A stretch of DNA of 64,000 nt from Bradyrhizobium glycinis (GCF_016031655.1 NZ_JACCHQ010000001.1:1-64000); one strand, 5' to 3'. Shown: positions 26,342 through 38,822, counted from the stretch's first letter. Notes: generated by a model from the letters alone, not told the origin. Translations and numbers: made by a program.

Positions 26342-27833
26342 AGCCAATCCTGAGCCAAGCATCGTCGTCATCAAGGACAACAATGCGCTGGTGATCCATG
26401 CGCTGGACGAGGCCGCCGAGCGTCTCGGCCTGTATATCGGCCAGCCTCTGGCCAATGCGCGGGCGATGTGCCCGGACTTGCGTGTGTTCGACGCCGATAC
26501 CGTGGCCGATGCGAAGACACTCAGCGATATCGCCGATTGGTGCGATCGCTTCACGCCGCTGGTGGCGCTCGATCCGCCGCACGGGCTGTTCCTGGACATC
26601 ACCGGCTGCGCGCATCTGTTCGGCGGCGAGGCCGCGTTGTTGCGGACATTGGTCCGCGCGCTCGGCCGGCAAGGCTTTGCCGTTAGCGCGGCGATCGCCG
26701 GCACCTCGATCTGCGCCCGCACGCTGACGCGGCAGGCATCCGGTACCATCGTCGCTGATGGCGGAGAGGCGGAGGCGATCAGGTCGTTTCCAGTTTCCGC
26801 GCTTGGTGCAGGTGAAGCCATCACCACCGGCCTGCGCCGCGCCGGGCTGAAGACCATCGGCGATGTCGCCTCGCGCGCGCCGGGCGAGATCACGGCGCGG
26901 TTCGGCGCCCGCTTCTCCACGCTGCTCGCGTATGCGCTGGGGCAGGGCGATGCGCCGATCAGCCCGCGCAAACCGCTGCCCGATTACATCGTCGAGAAGC
27001 GTTTTGCCGAGCCGATCGCGACCGACACCATGATCGCGATGACGCTGTCGCGGCTGGCCGACACGCTGATCGCGTCCATGGAGAAGCAGGGCAAAGGCGC
27101 GCGGCGGCTTGAAGCGGCCTTCTTCCGCACCGACGGTGTGGTGCGTACGATCACGGTCGAGACCGGACGTCCGGTGACGCGAAGCGCCGTGGTCGACCGC
27201 CTGTTCCGCGAGCGGCTCGATGCACTCGCCGATCCCCTCGATCCCGGCTTCGGCTTCGACATGGTGCGGCTGTCGGCGAGCCGTACCGAGATCGTGGTGC
27301 AGGAGCAGCGCGATCTCGATGCCCATGTCCACGACAATGACGAGCTCGCCGCGCTGATCGACCGCATCGCCGCGCGCATCGGGGGAAAACGCGTCGTCGT
27401 GCACCTGCCGCAGGATACCCATATCCCCGAAAGCGCGGTGCTGGCCGCATCGGGGCAGCATCATCTCGCTGCTGCCATGCAGGCCGAATGGCCGGCGCGC
27501 GTCGCATGCGAGCCGCCGCTGCGTCCCTTGCGGCTGTTTGACAAGCCGGAGCCGATCAAGGTGCCGTTCGCGACCGTGCCCGATGGTCCGCCGCATCAAT
27601 TCACCTGGCGCCGCGCGCTGCATGCGGTGGTGCGGGTGGAGGGGCCCGAGCGCATCGCGATGGAATGGTGGCGGCAGGACGGCAAGCAGCTGACGCGGGA
27701 TTATTTCCGCATCGAGGATGCCGAAGGCCTGCGCTTCTGGATCTTTCGCGACGGTCTCTATGAAGGCGAGGTGTTCGACGGTGACGGCAAGCCTGCGTCT
27801 CCCGGCTGGTATGTGCACGGTCTCTTCGCATGA
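26238..27833 (+). CDS. imuB: ImuB, Y-family polymerase-like protein (DinB/UmuC fold)
   Basis: A 531-residue Y-family protein from the ATG at 26238 (MSASSVNPRRILSLWLPRLP); the longer frame begins inside imuA. ImuB proteins have lost the catalytic acidic residues of active DinB and act as the sliding-clamp adapter for DnaE2. Here the N-terminal strand reads LSLWLPRLPIDR where a polymerase would carry Asp, which fits an inactive ImuB. Palm/little-finger parts are recognisable (FLDITGCAHLFGGE, then IGDVASRAPGEI). The stop overlaps the dnaE2 start (ATGA). Confidence 0.93.
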   Translation: MSASSVNPRRILSLWLPRLPIDRIQRFFNSAGLGKANPEPSIVVIKDNNALVIHALDEAAERLGLYIGQPLANARAMCPDLRVFDADTVADAKTLSDIADWCDRFTPLVALDPPHGLFLDITGCAHLFGGEAALLRTLVRALGRQGFAVSAAIAGTSICARTLTRQASGTIVADGGEAEAIRSFPVSALGAGEAITTGLRRAGLKTIGDVASRAPGEITARFGARFSTLLAYALGQGDAPISPRKPLPDYIVEKRFAEPIATDTMIAMTLSRLADTLIASMEKQGKGARRLEAAFFRTDGVVRTITVETGRPVTRSAVVDRLFRERLDALADPLDPGFGFDMVRLSASRTEIVVQEQRDLDAHVHDNDELAALIDRIAARIGGKRVVVHLPQDTHIPESAVLAASGQHHLAAAMQAEWPARVACEPPLRPLRLFDKPEPIKVPFATVPDGPPHQFTWRRALHAVVRVEGPERIAMEWWRQDGKQLTRDYFRIEDAEGLRFWIFRDGLYEGEVFDGDGKPASPGWYVHGLFA

Positions 27834-30800
27834 ATACGTTTAGCTATGCCGAGATCGGCATCACCACAAACTTCTCCTTCCTGCGCGGCGGCTCGGATCC
27901 GCGCGCCTATGTGCATCAGGCGAGCAAGTTCGGGATTCCCGCGATCGGCATCGCCGACCATAACACGCTCGCCGGCGTGGTGCGCGCCTACCAGGAGCTC
28001 GACAATGACGAGGTGCTGCACAAGCCGAAACTGTTGATCGGCGCCCGCATCGTCTTCATCGACGGCACGCCCGACATCCTGGTCTATCCACGCGATCGCG
28101 CGGCCTATGGCCGGTTGTGCCAGCTCCTCACAAGGGGCAAGCGCGGCGATGACATCACGCGGATCGAGAAGGGCGAGTGCCGTCTCACCTTCGCCGATCT
28201 CCTGGAATTCTCGGAAGGCCAGCTCCTGGTCCTGACGCTGCCGCATCGTTTCGAGCCGGCGCTGGCGCTGGATGTCCTCGCAAAGCTCAGGGATAGCCGT
28301 GCCGAGGGCGTGTGGCTGGCGGCGAGCCTGCTCTATCGAGGCGACGACAAGCGTCGCCTGTCCCGGCTCGATGATCTCGCCGCAAAGGCCAAGGTGCCGC
28401 TGCTCGCGACCAACGAGGTGCTGTATCACGATCCCGGCCGCCGTCCGCTTCAGGACGTGCTGACCTGCATCCGGGAAAAGACCACGATCGAGGCGATTGG
28501 GCGGAAGCTCGAAGCCAATGCCGAGCGCTTCCTGAAGACACCACGCGAAATGGCGCGGCTGTTCCGCGATTTCCCCGAGGCAGTCGCGGAGACTATGCGC
28601 TTTGCGGACAAGATCGATTTCTCGCTCGACCAGCTCAAATACCAATATCCGGACGAGCCGGTGCCGCCGGGCAAGACCGCGCAAGGTCATCTGGAGGATC
28701 TGACCTGGGCGGGCGTCGATAAATATTTCGGCGGCAAGATCGACGACAAGCTGCGCGCGACCTTGAACAAGGAGCTTGCGCTCATCGCCGAGCTGAAATA
28801 CGCGCACTATTTCCTCACCGTGCACGATATCGTGCACTACGCGCGCAGCCAGAACATTTTGTGCCAGGGCCGCGGCTCGGCGGCGAACTCGGCGGTGTGC
28901 TACGTGCTTGGCATCACCTCGGTCGACCCGACCAAAGTGGACCTCTTGTTCGAGCGCTTCATCTCCAAGGAACGGCTGGAGCCGCCCGATATCGACGTCG
29001 ATTTCGAACATTCGCGCCGCGAGGAGGTGATGCAATATGTCTACCGCCGCTACGGCCGCCACCGCGCCGCGATCATCGCCACCGTCATCCACTACCGCCC
29101 GCGCAGCGCCATCCGCGACGTTGGCAAGGCGCTCGGCCTGACCGAGGATGTCACCGCCGCGCTTGCCGACACCGTCTGGGGCAGCTGGGGCAAGGGCCTC
29201 AACGACATGCAGGTCCGGCAGGCCGGGCTCGATCCCGGCAATCCCATGATCAACCTCGCGGTCGAGCTTGCGACCGAGCTGATCGAATTTCCGCGTCACC
29301 TATCCCAGCATGTCGGCGGCTATGTGCTGACACAGGACCGGCTCGACACCTATGTGCCGATCGGCAATGCCGCGATGGACGATCGCACCTTCATCGAATG
29401 GGACAAGGATGACGTCGACGCGCTTCATATGATGAAGGTCGACGTGCTCGCCCTGGGCATGCTGACCTGCATCAGGAAATGTTTCGATCTCATCGACCAG
29501 CACAAGGGCGCGCGTCTTGTGCTGGCGAGCGTCCCACAGGACGACCCCAAAGTTTACGACATGCTGTGCCGCGGGGAATCGCTCGGCGTGTTCCAGGTCG
29601 AGAGCCGCGCCCAGATGAACATGCTGCCGCGGCTGAAGCCGCGTACCTTCTACGATCTCGTCATCGAGGTCGCGATCGTGCGCCCCGGGCCGATCCAGGG
29701 CGACATGGTGCATCCTTATTTGCGGCGGCGGAACGGGCTCGAGCAGGTGAGCTATCCCTCGCCGTCGCCGGACCACGGTGACAAGGACGAGCTCTACAAG
29801 GTGCTGCACAAGACGCTGGGTGTTCCGCTGTTCCAGGAGCAGGCGATGCGTATTGCGATCGAGGCCGCCCATTTCACCTCCGAGGAAGCCAACGGTCTGC
29901 GCCGCTCGATGGCGACCTTTCGCAATGTCGGCACCATCGGCCAATACGAGGAGAAGCTGATCGGCAACATGGTCGCCCGCGGCTACGATCCCAACTTCGC
30001 CAAGAGCTGCTTTGACCAGATCAAGGGATTTGGCTCCTACGGCTTCCCGGAGAGCCATGCCGCGAGCTTCGCACAGCTGGTCTACATTTCGTCGTGGCTG
30101 AAGCACTACCATCCCGACGCCTTCTGCTGCGGTCTGTTGAATTCGCAGCCGATGGGCTTTTATGCGCCGGCGCAGATCGTCGGCGATGCCCGCAAGAACG
30201 GCGTCGAAGTGCGCGACATCGACGTGTCCTACAGCTTTGCGCAGAACACGCTGGAGGAGGGAAGCGGCAAATTCTGCGCCGTGCGCCTGGGCTTCCGCCA
30301 GATCGATGGATTTCACTGGCTGGACGAGGATGAGGAGCGCCTGAAGCGCTCTCAGTTGTCATTCCGGGGCGCGCAAAGCGCGAACCCGGAATCCATCGAG
30401 CCGCATACGCCTGGAGAAATGGATTCCGGGTTCGTCGCTGACGCGACGCCCTGGAATGACGATGTCGAGAAAGCCCAGGACTGGGCCGACCGCATCGTCG
30501 CCGCGCGCAACCGTCGTCCCTTCACCTCGCTGGAAGATTTTGCCCGCGACACCGGCCTGCCCAAGCGCGCGCTGATCCTCTTGGCGGATGCCGATGCGTT
30601 CCGCTCGCTCGGGCTCGATCGCCGCGAGGCGCTATGGCAGGTGCGGCGGCTGCCCGACGACGTGCCGCTGCCGCTGTTCGAGGCGGCGACCGCGCGCGAG
30701 CAGCCGGACGAAGGTGCAAAGCCGCTGCCGGCGATGCCGCGCGCCGAGCAGGTGGTCGCGGACTACCAGACCATCCGGCTGTCGCTGAAGGGCCATCCGA

Positions 30801-31291
30801 TGGAATTCCTGCGCGAGATGTTTACGCGCGAGCGTATCGTCGCCTGCAAGGAGATCAGCCATGAGAACGAGCGGCGCCGCGTCCGCTGCGCCGGCGTGGT
30901 CCTGGTCCGGCAGCGGCCGGGCAGCGCCAGCGGCGTCGTATTCATGACGCTGGAGGATGAGACCGGCATCGCCAATGTCGTGGTCTGGCCCAAGATCATG
31001 GAGCAGTACCGGAAAGAGGTGATGGGCGCGCGCCTCATCCTGGTCGAGGGCTACATCCAGAGCAGCCCGGAGAAGGTGACGCATCTCATCGCCCAGCGCA
31101 TGGTCGACCGCTCGCATGACCTGGTTGGATTGGCCAACGATGCGCTAAGCCGCAAACATCCGGTGCCGGCAGGCGCCACCGTCGTCGAGCCGCTGAATGA
31201 AGACCCCCGTGCCCTCGTGGACATGCCCGCGCAAAAGGTCCGCCACCCCCGCAACGTCCGCATCCTGCCGCCGTCACGGGATTTTCATTGA
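27830..31291 (+). CDS. dnaE2: error-prone DNA polymerase DnaE2
   Basis: A 1153-residue C-family polymerase. The N-terminal PHP domain is visible (FSFLRGGSDPRAYV, then IGIADHNTLAGVVRAY), the palm aspartates are in PPDIDVDFEHSRR near residue 388, and the C-terminus holds an OB fold (FMTLEDETGIANVVVWP). It performs translesion synthesis with ImuA/ImuB during SOS. The protein is longer than I expect for the family by about 35 residues, explained by an in-frame palindromic repeat at codons about 843-877 (30358-30460), located between the polymerase core and the helix-hairpin-helix region. The frame is intact across it, so the gene is probably functional. Third gene of the imu operon. Confidence 0.95.
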   Translation: MNTFSYAEIGITTNFSFLRGGSDPRAYVHQASKFGIPAIGIADHNTLAGVVRAYQELDNDEVLHKPKLLIGARIVFIDGTPDILVYPRDRAAYGRLCQLLTRGKRGDDITRIEKGECRLTFADLLEFSEGQLLVLTLPHRFEPALALDVLAKLRDSRAEGVWLAASLLYRGDDKRRLSRLDDLAAKAKVPLLATNEVLYHDPGRRPLQDVLTCIREKTTIEAIGRKLEANAERFLKTPREMARLFRDFPEAVAETMRFADKIDFSLDQLKYQYPDEPVPPGKTAQGHLEDLTWAGVDKYFGGKIDDKLRATLNKELALIAELKYAHYFLTVHDIVHYARSQNILCQGRGSAANSAVCYVLGITSVDPTKVDLLFERFISKERLEPPDIDVDFEHSRREEVMQYVYRRYGRHRAAIIATVIHYRPRSAIRDVGKALGLTEDVTAALADTVWGSWGKGLNDMQVRQAGLDPGNPMINLAVELATELIEFPRHLSQHVGGYVLTQDRLDTYVPIGNAAMDDRTFIEWDKDDVDALHMMKVDVLALGMLTCIRKCFDLIDQHKGARLVLASVPQDDPKVYDMLCRGESLGVFQVESRAQMNMLPRLKPRTFYDLVIEVAIVRPGPIQGDMVHPYLRRRNGLEQVSYPSPSPDHGDKDELYKVLHKTLGVPLFQEQAMRIAIEAAHFTSEEANGLRRSMATFRNVGTIGQYEEKLIGNMVARGYDPNFAKSCFDQIKGFGSYGFPESHAASFAQLVYISSWLKHYHPDAFCCGLLNSQPMGFYAPAQIVGDARKNGVEVRDIDVSYSFAQNTLEEGSGKFCAVRLGFRQIDGFHWLDEDEERLKRSQLSFRGAQSANPESIEPHTPGEMDSGFVADATPWNDDVEKAQDWADRIVAARNRRPFTSLEDFARDTGLPKRALILLADADAFRSLGLDRREALWQVRRLPDDVPLPLFEAATAREQPDEGAKPLPAMPRAEQVVADYQTIRLSLKGHPMEFLREMFTRERIVACKEISHENERRRVRCAGVVLVRQRPGSASGVVFMTLEDETGIANVVVWPKIMEQYRKEVMGARLILVEGYIQSSPEKVTHLIAQRMVDRSHDLVGLANDALSRKHPVPAGATVVEPLNEDPRALVDMPAQKVRHPRNVRILPPSRDFH
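30358..30460. repeat. palindromic repeat family B, copy 2, in frame inside dnaE2
   Basis: The arms GTCATTCCGGGGCGCG...AACCCGGAATCCAT and ATGGATTCCGGGTTCG...CCCTGGAATGAC form a long imperfect hairpin of the same family as 20827-20906. It is translated as part of DnaE2 (from LSFRGAQSANPE to TPWNDD), a segment with no similarity in style to the flanking polymerase sequence. Confidence 0.88.
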
Positions 31292-31307
31292 GGGGATGGT
31301 GCGGGAT

Positions 31308-31407
31308 GCAACAAAGTCGTCATTGCGAGCGCAGCGAAGCAATCTAGAGTCTTTCCCCGGGGGAAGTCTGGATTGCTTCGCTGCGCTCGCAATGACGACT
31401 TTGTTGC
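31308..31407. repeat. palindromic repeat family A, copy 2
   Basis: The inverted repeat extends from GCAACAAAGTCGTCATTGCG to its complement, with the inner GAAGCAATC...GATTGCTTC arms. It begins 16 bases after the dnaE2 stop and could act as a 3'-end hairpin for the imu operon. Nearly identical to 9400-9479. Confidence 0.92.
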
Positions 31408-31432
31408 GCGATCGGGCGCGTCACTAACAGTC

Positions 31433-31516
31433 GTCATGCCCGGGCTAGACCCGGGCATCCACGTCTTTCCGAATGTGCAGCGGCGTGTGGATGGCCGGGT
31501 CAAGCCCGGCCATGAC
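31433..31516. repeat. palindromic repeat family C
   Basis: GTCATGCCCGGG...GACCCGGGCATCCAC pairs with GTGGATGGCCGGGTCAAGC...GGCCATGAC. It sits between dnaE2 and the convergent SDR gene, in tandem with a family A copy. A degenerate half of the same design (CCGGGACAAGCCCGGCCATG) is at about 19528-19547, upstream of the GMC oxidoreductase. Confidence 0.85.
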
Positions 31517-31544
31517 GGCGGAGGGAGCGCCGCAAACTCCACCC

Positions 31545-32315
31545 TCAAAAATTCACCCGGTTCGAGATCGCGCCGTCCACGACGAGATTCGACCCGGTGG
31601 TAAATCCCGACACGGGGCTCGCCAGAAACACCGCCGCGCTCGCGATCTCCTGTAGCGTCGCCATGCGGCCGGTCGGGTTGCGCTTCATCGCATCGTTGTA
31701 CCGCTCCGGCATGTTCTTCTCGATCATCTCCCAGACGCCGCCCTTGAAATAGACGGTGCCGGGCGACACGACATTCACGCGGATCTTCTTCTTCGCGTAT
31801 TGCCGCGCCAGTCCCTTGGCCATGTGGATCAGCGCGGCCTTGATCGGGCCGTAGGAGCTCGCCGTGTCAGCCTGCGCCGCGGAGATCGACGAGATGATCA
31901 CGAAGGCCGCATCGCCGCCTTCGGCGCCACTTGTCTCGAGAAACGGCCGTGCGGCGTCGAAGGCGTGCACGGCGCCGAGCACGTCGAGCCGGAAATTCTG
32001 CTCCCAGGATGCGGGATCGTGCCCCTGCGCCATTGCGCCGGCATTGGAGAACAGCAGGTCGATGCCGCCGAGCTCTTTTGCTGAGGCCTCGATCCAGCTT
32101 TTCAGCGCCGCGCCGTCGGTGATATCGACAGGGCCGCCGGTGGCGTTGATGCCGCTCGCCTTCAACTCCGCGACGGTTGCCGCAACCTGATCGGCGTTGC
32201 GCGCGCATACCGCGACATTGGCACCTTCACCGGCCAGCGTCGCCGCAATCGCCCGCCCGATGCCGCGCGTGCCGCCGAGCACGACGGCGTTCTTGCCTTT
32301 GAGACCGAGATCCAT
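31545..32315 (-). CDS. SDR-family oxidoreductase
   Basis: A 256-residue short-chain dehydrogenase. The start at 32315 has a strong AAAGGAG seven bases upstream. The cofactor motif is VLGGTRGIGRAIA (TGxxxGIG type with Gly in place of the first Thr), NAG is in LLFSNAGAMAQG, the catalytic Ser is in IISSISA, and YxxxK is in SSYGPIKAA. The C-terminal GSNLVVDGA is typical of classical tetrameric SDRs. The substrate is not indicated. Monocistronic between repeats. Confidence 0.92.
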   Translation of the reverse strand: MDLGLKGKNAVVLGGTRGIGRAIAATLAGEGANVAVCARNADQVAATVAELKASGINATGGPVDITDGAALKSWIEASAKELGGIDLLFSNAGAMAQGHDPASWEQNFRLDVLGAVHAFDAARPFLETSGAEGGDAAFVIISSISAAQADTASSYGPIKAALIHMAKGLARQYAKKKIRVNVVSPGTVYFKGGVWEMIEKNMPERYNDAMKRNPTGRMATLQEIASAAVFLASPVSGFTTGSNLVVDGAISNRVNF

Positions 32316-32381
32316 TGTTGGCTCCTTTTTGTTGGTGCCGCAAGTGTAGCTGTTTCGGCTGGTATGCTGAACTCTCCAATT

Positions 32382-32469
32382 CGTCATTGCGAGCGCAGCG
32401 AAGCAATCCAGAAATGCATCCGCGGAAAGATCCTGGATTGTTTCGTCGCAAGGGCTCCTCGCAATGACG
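32382..32469. repeat. palindromic repeat family A, copy 3
   Basis: CGTCATTGCGAGCGCAGCGAAGCAATCCAG opens the element and CTCGCAATGACG closes it. The right arm is more degenerate (TTTCGTCGCAAGGGCTCCTC) than in copies 1 and 2. Intergenic, between two minus-strand genes, upstream of the SDR start. Confidence 0.85.
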
Positions 32470-32480
32470 GCGGAGAAACC

Positions 32481-32768
32481 TCACTCCGGCGCCGCCCCGA
32501 CCGGCGGGCCGCCGGGCGGGCGGTGCAGGAAGGTCAACGAGGCATAGGCGCCGGCCCAGGATCCGATCGCGGCGAAGGCGACATAGAAGGCGTTCTCGGT
32601 GTAGCTGATCACGGCGTAAGAGGAGAGTAGGTACCAGACCGCGCTCCAGTTCGCCGCGGAGATGCGCTTGCGCGCGATCACGGCCGAGGTGAACATGACA
32701 TAGACGGCGTCGGTGGCCGCCGTCGCGATGAACACGGCACCTGCGATGAGGGGATCGATGGCGGCCAT
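32481..32768 (-). CDS. small integral membrane protein, unknown function
   Basis: A 95-residue protein with three or so hydrophobic segments (residues about 6-30, 43-65 and 66-82) and a Pro/Gly-rich tail (HRPPGGPPVGAAPE). No signal cleavage site or catalytic motif is visible. Codon use matches its neighbours and the frame is intact, which supports it as real, but I cannot name a family. It is separated from the downstream SDR gene by a repeat. Confidence 0.6.
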   Translation of the reverse strand: MAAIDPLIAGAVFIATAATDAVYVMFTSAVIARKRISAANWSAVWYLLSSYAVISYTENAFYVAFAAIGSWAGAYASLTFLHRPPGGPPVGAAPE

Positions 32769-32807
32769 TGCATTCCCTTATGTGCTGATGGATGGTCGTA
32801 AAAATAC

Positions 32808-32854
32808 AGCGTGATCCGGAAGGTTGTGCAGCGGTTTTCCGAAAGATCATGCTC
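32808..32854. repeat. partial RIME-like palindrome (family D)
   Basis: AGCGTGATCCGGA...GCGGTTTTCCGAAAGATCATGCTC corresponds to the first palindrome of the elements at 45868 and 60154, without the second palindrome. It lies 24 bases before the CoA-transferase start, inside its likely leader. Confidence 0.85.
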
Positions 32855-32877
32855 AACTGCAAGGGAGAGAAGCGGTC

Positions 32878-34278
32878 ATGCAAAGCCCTGCCGACATTCT
32901 CGAGAGCATCTGGACGTCCGCTGGCGGCGATCCGATTGCGCTCGGCCGCGTGCGGTTGACCGGGGGGGAGCCGCAAATCCCGTCCTCGTTTCGCGTTGCC
33001 GTCGCCGGCCAGACCACGATCGCCGCGGCCGGCCTTGCCGCCGCCGAGTTATGGAAGCTGCGCAGCGGAGAGGCGCAGGACGTCTCCGTCGACATGCGCC
33101 ATGCCGTCGCCGAATGCCGTTCCGAGCGCTATCTGCGCCTCGACGACAAGCCGCCGCCGCCCGCCTGGGACGCCATCGCCGGCGTCTACAGAACCGGCGA
33201 TGGCCGCTTCGTTCGCTGCCACACCAATTTTCCGCATCACCGCGACGCCGTCTGCAAGGTGCTCGGCTGCGAGCCCGAGCGCGAGACAGTGCAGGCCGCG
33301 CTGATGCAGTGGAAGGGCGAGGACTTCGAAACCGCGGCCTACGGCGCGGGCGGCGTCGTCGCCTTGATGCGCTCCTACGACGAATGGTCCGCGCAGCCGC
33401 AGGCGCGCGCGCTTGCGCAATTGCCGCTGCTCTCGATCGAGAAGATCGGCGAGACGCCGCCAAGGCGGTGGCCAAAAGGCGATCGTCCGCTCTCGGGTCT
33501 TCGCGTGCTCGATCTCTCCCGCGTCATCGCAGGTCCCGTCGCCGGCCGCACGCTCGCAGCGCACGGTGCGGACGTGCTGCTGGTGTCAGGACCGGGGCTG
33601 CCCGCCATCGACTGGCTCACCATCGATACCGGCCGCGGCAAGCTCACCACCTTCATCGAGCTGAAGAGCGAAGCCGGGCGGGCGCAGTTGCGCGAGCTGT
33701 TGAAGGACGCCGACGTCTTCTCGCAAGGCTATCGTCCGCGTGCGCTCGCCGCACTCGGCTTTGCGCCGGAGGACGCGGCGCAGATCAGCCCCGGCATCGT
33801 CTATGTCACGCTGTCGGCCTATGGCCACGCCGGCCCCTGGGCCGAGCGGCGCGGCTTCGACTCCCTGGTGCAGACCACGACGGGCTTCAACCATGCCGAA
33901 GGCCAGGCCGCCGGCATCGATGGTCCCAAGGAATTGCCGGCACAGATGCTCGACCACGCCACCGGCTATCTGATGGCGTTCGGCGCGATGATGGCCAAGG
34001 CACGCCAGGTGCGCGAAGGCGGCAGCTGGCATGTGCGCGTATCGCTGGCGCAGACCGGGCGCTGGCTTTGGAATCTTGGCCGGCTCGAGGGCGGATTGAA
34101 TACCCCGGATATTACGGGAGAGGCCGTACATGCTGCGTTCATAGAACACATGCAATCTGGCTTCGGCACGCTGAAGGCGGTGCAACATTCCGCTCGGCTG
34201 TCGAAGACGCCGGCGCAATGGAGCCGTCCGGCGATGCCGCTCGGCAGTCATCCGGCACGGTGGCCGGCCCGAAGCTGA
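32878..34278 (+). CDS. family III CoA-transferase (CaiB/BaiF type)
   Basis: A 466-residue protein from the ATG at 32878, which has AAGGGAGAG upstream; a longer frame runs into the repeat. The C-terminal two thirds have the CaiB/BaiF pattern (GLRVLDLSRVIAGPVAGRTLAAHGADV, then LKSEAGRAQLRELLKDADVFSQGYRP, then GIVYVTLSAYGHAGPWA). The family moves CoA between carboxylic acids via an aspartyl-CoA intermediate. The N-terminal 190 residues look like a second, degenerate CaiB-like half. Substrate unknown. Confidence 0.88.
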   Translation: MQSPADILESIWTSAGGDPIALGRVRLTGGEPQIPSSFRVAVAGQTTIAAAGLAAAELWKLRSGEAQDVSVDMRHAVAECRSERYLRLDDKPPPPAWDAIAGVYRTGDGRFVRCHTNFPHHRDAVCKVLGCEPERETVQAALMQWKGEDFETAAYGAGGVVALMRSYDEWSAQPQARALAQLPLLSIEKIGETPPRRWPKGDRPLSGLRVLDLSRVIAGPVAGRTLAAHGADVLLVSGPGLPAIDWLTIDTGRGKLTTFIELKSEAGRAQLRELLKDADVFSQGYRPRALAALGFAPEDAAQISPGIVYVTLSAYGHAGPWAERRGFDSLVQTTTGFNHAEGQAAGIDGPKELPAQMLDHATGYLMAFGAMMAKARQVREGGSWHVRVSLAQTGRWLWNLGRLEGGLNTPDITGEAVHAAFIEHMQSGFGTLKAVQHSARLSKTPAQWSRPAMPLGSHPARWPARS

Positions 34279-34422
34279 CGTGAAGCTGACATGTCGCAAA
34301 ATTTTAACGCAAACGGAAAGAGCCACGCGTTTTTTAGGTTGTTTGAACTCCCAATTCGGCACTATTAGCGCGACCGATGAGGCAATCATTTGCCGAGATC
34401 GTCGCAGACACGACCGGGCCCC

Positions 34423-35673
34423 ATGGCAATTGAGAATACCAAGCGATTGCACGTGATTGCAAAACAACGGGTGATCGCATCCGTAGTTTTACTAGCTCTC
34501 GCCGGCGGCGGTGTCGGAGCGTACGGCTTGTTCTCTTCGGGCCCGAAGGAAAAGAAGCACTCCGAGATCTCCAGCCAGTCGCGCAGGAATGCGCAGAACT
34601 TCACGCCGACGCCATCCGAATGGGCGACGCTGACGATCGAGCCGGTCGCCGCCAGGAGCTTCCGCGCCGAGTATGTCACCGAGGGCAAGGTCGCGGTTGA
34701 CGAGGACCGCTCGACGCCGGTGTTCTCGCCCTATGCAGGCCGCGTCACCAAGCTGCTCGCCAAGCCCGGCGAGGTGCTGAAGCAAGGTCAACCGCTGTTT
34801 ACGATCGAGGCCGCCGACACCGTGCAGGCCCAGAACGATTTCATCTCGGCGATGACCTCGCAGAACAAGGCGAAGTCGGCGCTCGAGCTCTCCGATATCC
34901 AGTTCAAGCGCGCCAAGGACCTCTACGAGGGCCACGCCATTCCGCTTAAGGATTACCAGCAGGCGGAAGCGGCCCAGGTGCAGGCGCGCAACGACATGCG
35001 CTCTTCGGTGACGGCGCTGGAAGCGGCGCGCAACAAGCTGCGCATCCTGGGTTTCACCGACGAGGCCATCAGGACGTTCCAGGAAAAAGGCGTCATCGAT
35101 CGGGAAATCACGATCTACTCGCCGATCTCCGGCACGGTCGTGCAGCGCAAGATTGGTCCGGGCCAATACGTCAACTCCGGCGCGAGCGATCCGGTCTTCG
35201 TGGTCGGCGACCTCTCCACGGTCTGGCTCACCGCCTTCGTGCGCGAGAGCGATGCGGCCGCGGTGTGCATCGGGCAGGACATCACCGTCAACGTGATGGC
35301 GCTGCCTGGCCGTCCTTTCAGCGCCAAGATCAACTACGTTGCCGCCGCGATCGACCCCACCACCCGCCGCCTGCTGGTCCGCGCTACGATCGACAACAAG
35401 GACGGGCTGCTCAAGCCGGAGATGTTCGCGAACGTCACGATCTATTCGGCCGGCGACCGTGCCGCGCCGGCAGTGCCGAAGCAGGCGCTGATCTACGAGG
35501 CCGACAAGGTCCGCCTCTGGGTCGCGCGCGAGGACAAGTCGGTCGAGCTGCGCCAGATCAAGATCGGTCTCATCAACGGCAATCTCGTCGAGGTCACCAG
35601 CAATCTGAAACCCGGCGAGCAGATCGTCACCAAAGGCAGTCTGTTCATCGACCGCGCGGCGTCCGGCAGCTGA
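34423..35673 (+). CDS. RND efflux periplasmic adaptor subunit (CzcB/CusB type)
   Basis: A 416-residue membrane fusion protein. The ATG at 34423 (MAIENTKRLH) precedes a membrane anchor at about 15-40; a TTG at 34390 is an alternative. Domains in order: beta-barrel/lipoyl half (VFSPYAGRVTKLLAKPGEVLKQGQ), a coiled-coil hairpin (about 140-205), the second lipoyl half (ITIYSPISGTVVQRKIGPGQYV), then beta-barrel and membrane-proximal domains. It links the inner-membrane pump to an outer-membrane channel. The pump gene follows 29 bases later; no outer-membrane factor is in the operon. Confidence 0.9.
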   Translation: MAIENTKRLHVIAKQRVIASVVLLALAGGGVGAYGLFSSGPKEKKHSEISSQSRRNAQNFTPTPSEWATLTIEPVAARSFRAEYVTEGKVAVDEDRSTPVFSPYAGRVTKLLAKPGEVLKQGQPLFTIEAADTVQAQNDFISAMTSQNKAKSALELSDIQFKRAKDLYEGHAIPLKDYQQAEAAQVQARNDMRSSVTALEAARNKLRILGFTDEAIRTFQEKGVIDREITIYSPISGTVVQRKIGPGQYVNSGASDPVFVVGDLSTVWLTAFVRESDAAAVCIGQDITVNVMALPGRPFSAKINYVAAAIDPTTRRLLVRATIDNKDGLLKPEMFANVTIYSAGDRAAPAVPKQALIYEADKVRLWVAREDKSVELRQIKIGLINGNLVEVTSNLKPGEQIVTKGSLFIDRAASGS

Positions 35674-35702
35674 TCGACGACCCAAGAAAATTGAAGACCT
35701 GA

Positions 35703-38819
<3,117 letters not shown>

Positions 38820-38822
38820 TCG

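Noticed and set aside
26250..27818. 522-codon minus-strand frame opposite imuB
   Set aside because: Shadow frame; the plus-strand gene carries the Y-family pattern and operon coupling.
31308..32469. closely spaced repeats as a CRISPR array
   Set aside because: Each unit is a single long palindrome of a different family with a gene between; there are no regular short direct repeats, spacers or cas genes.
34279..34422. possible regulator-binding site before the Czc-type operon
   Set aside because: No inverted repeat or metal-regulator-like site stood out, so no claim is made.
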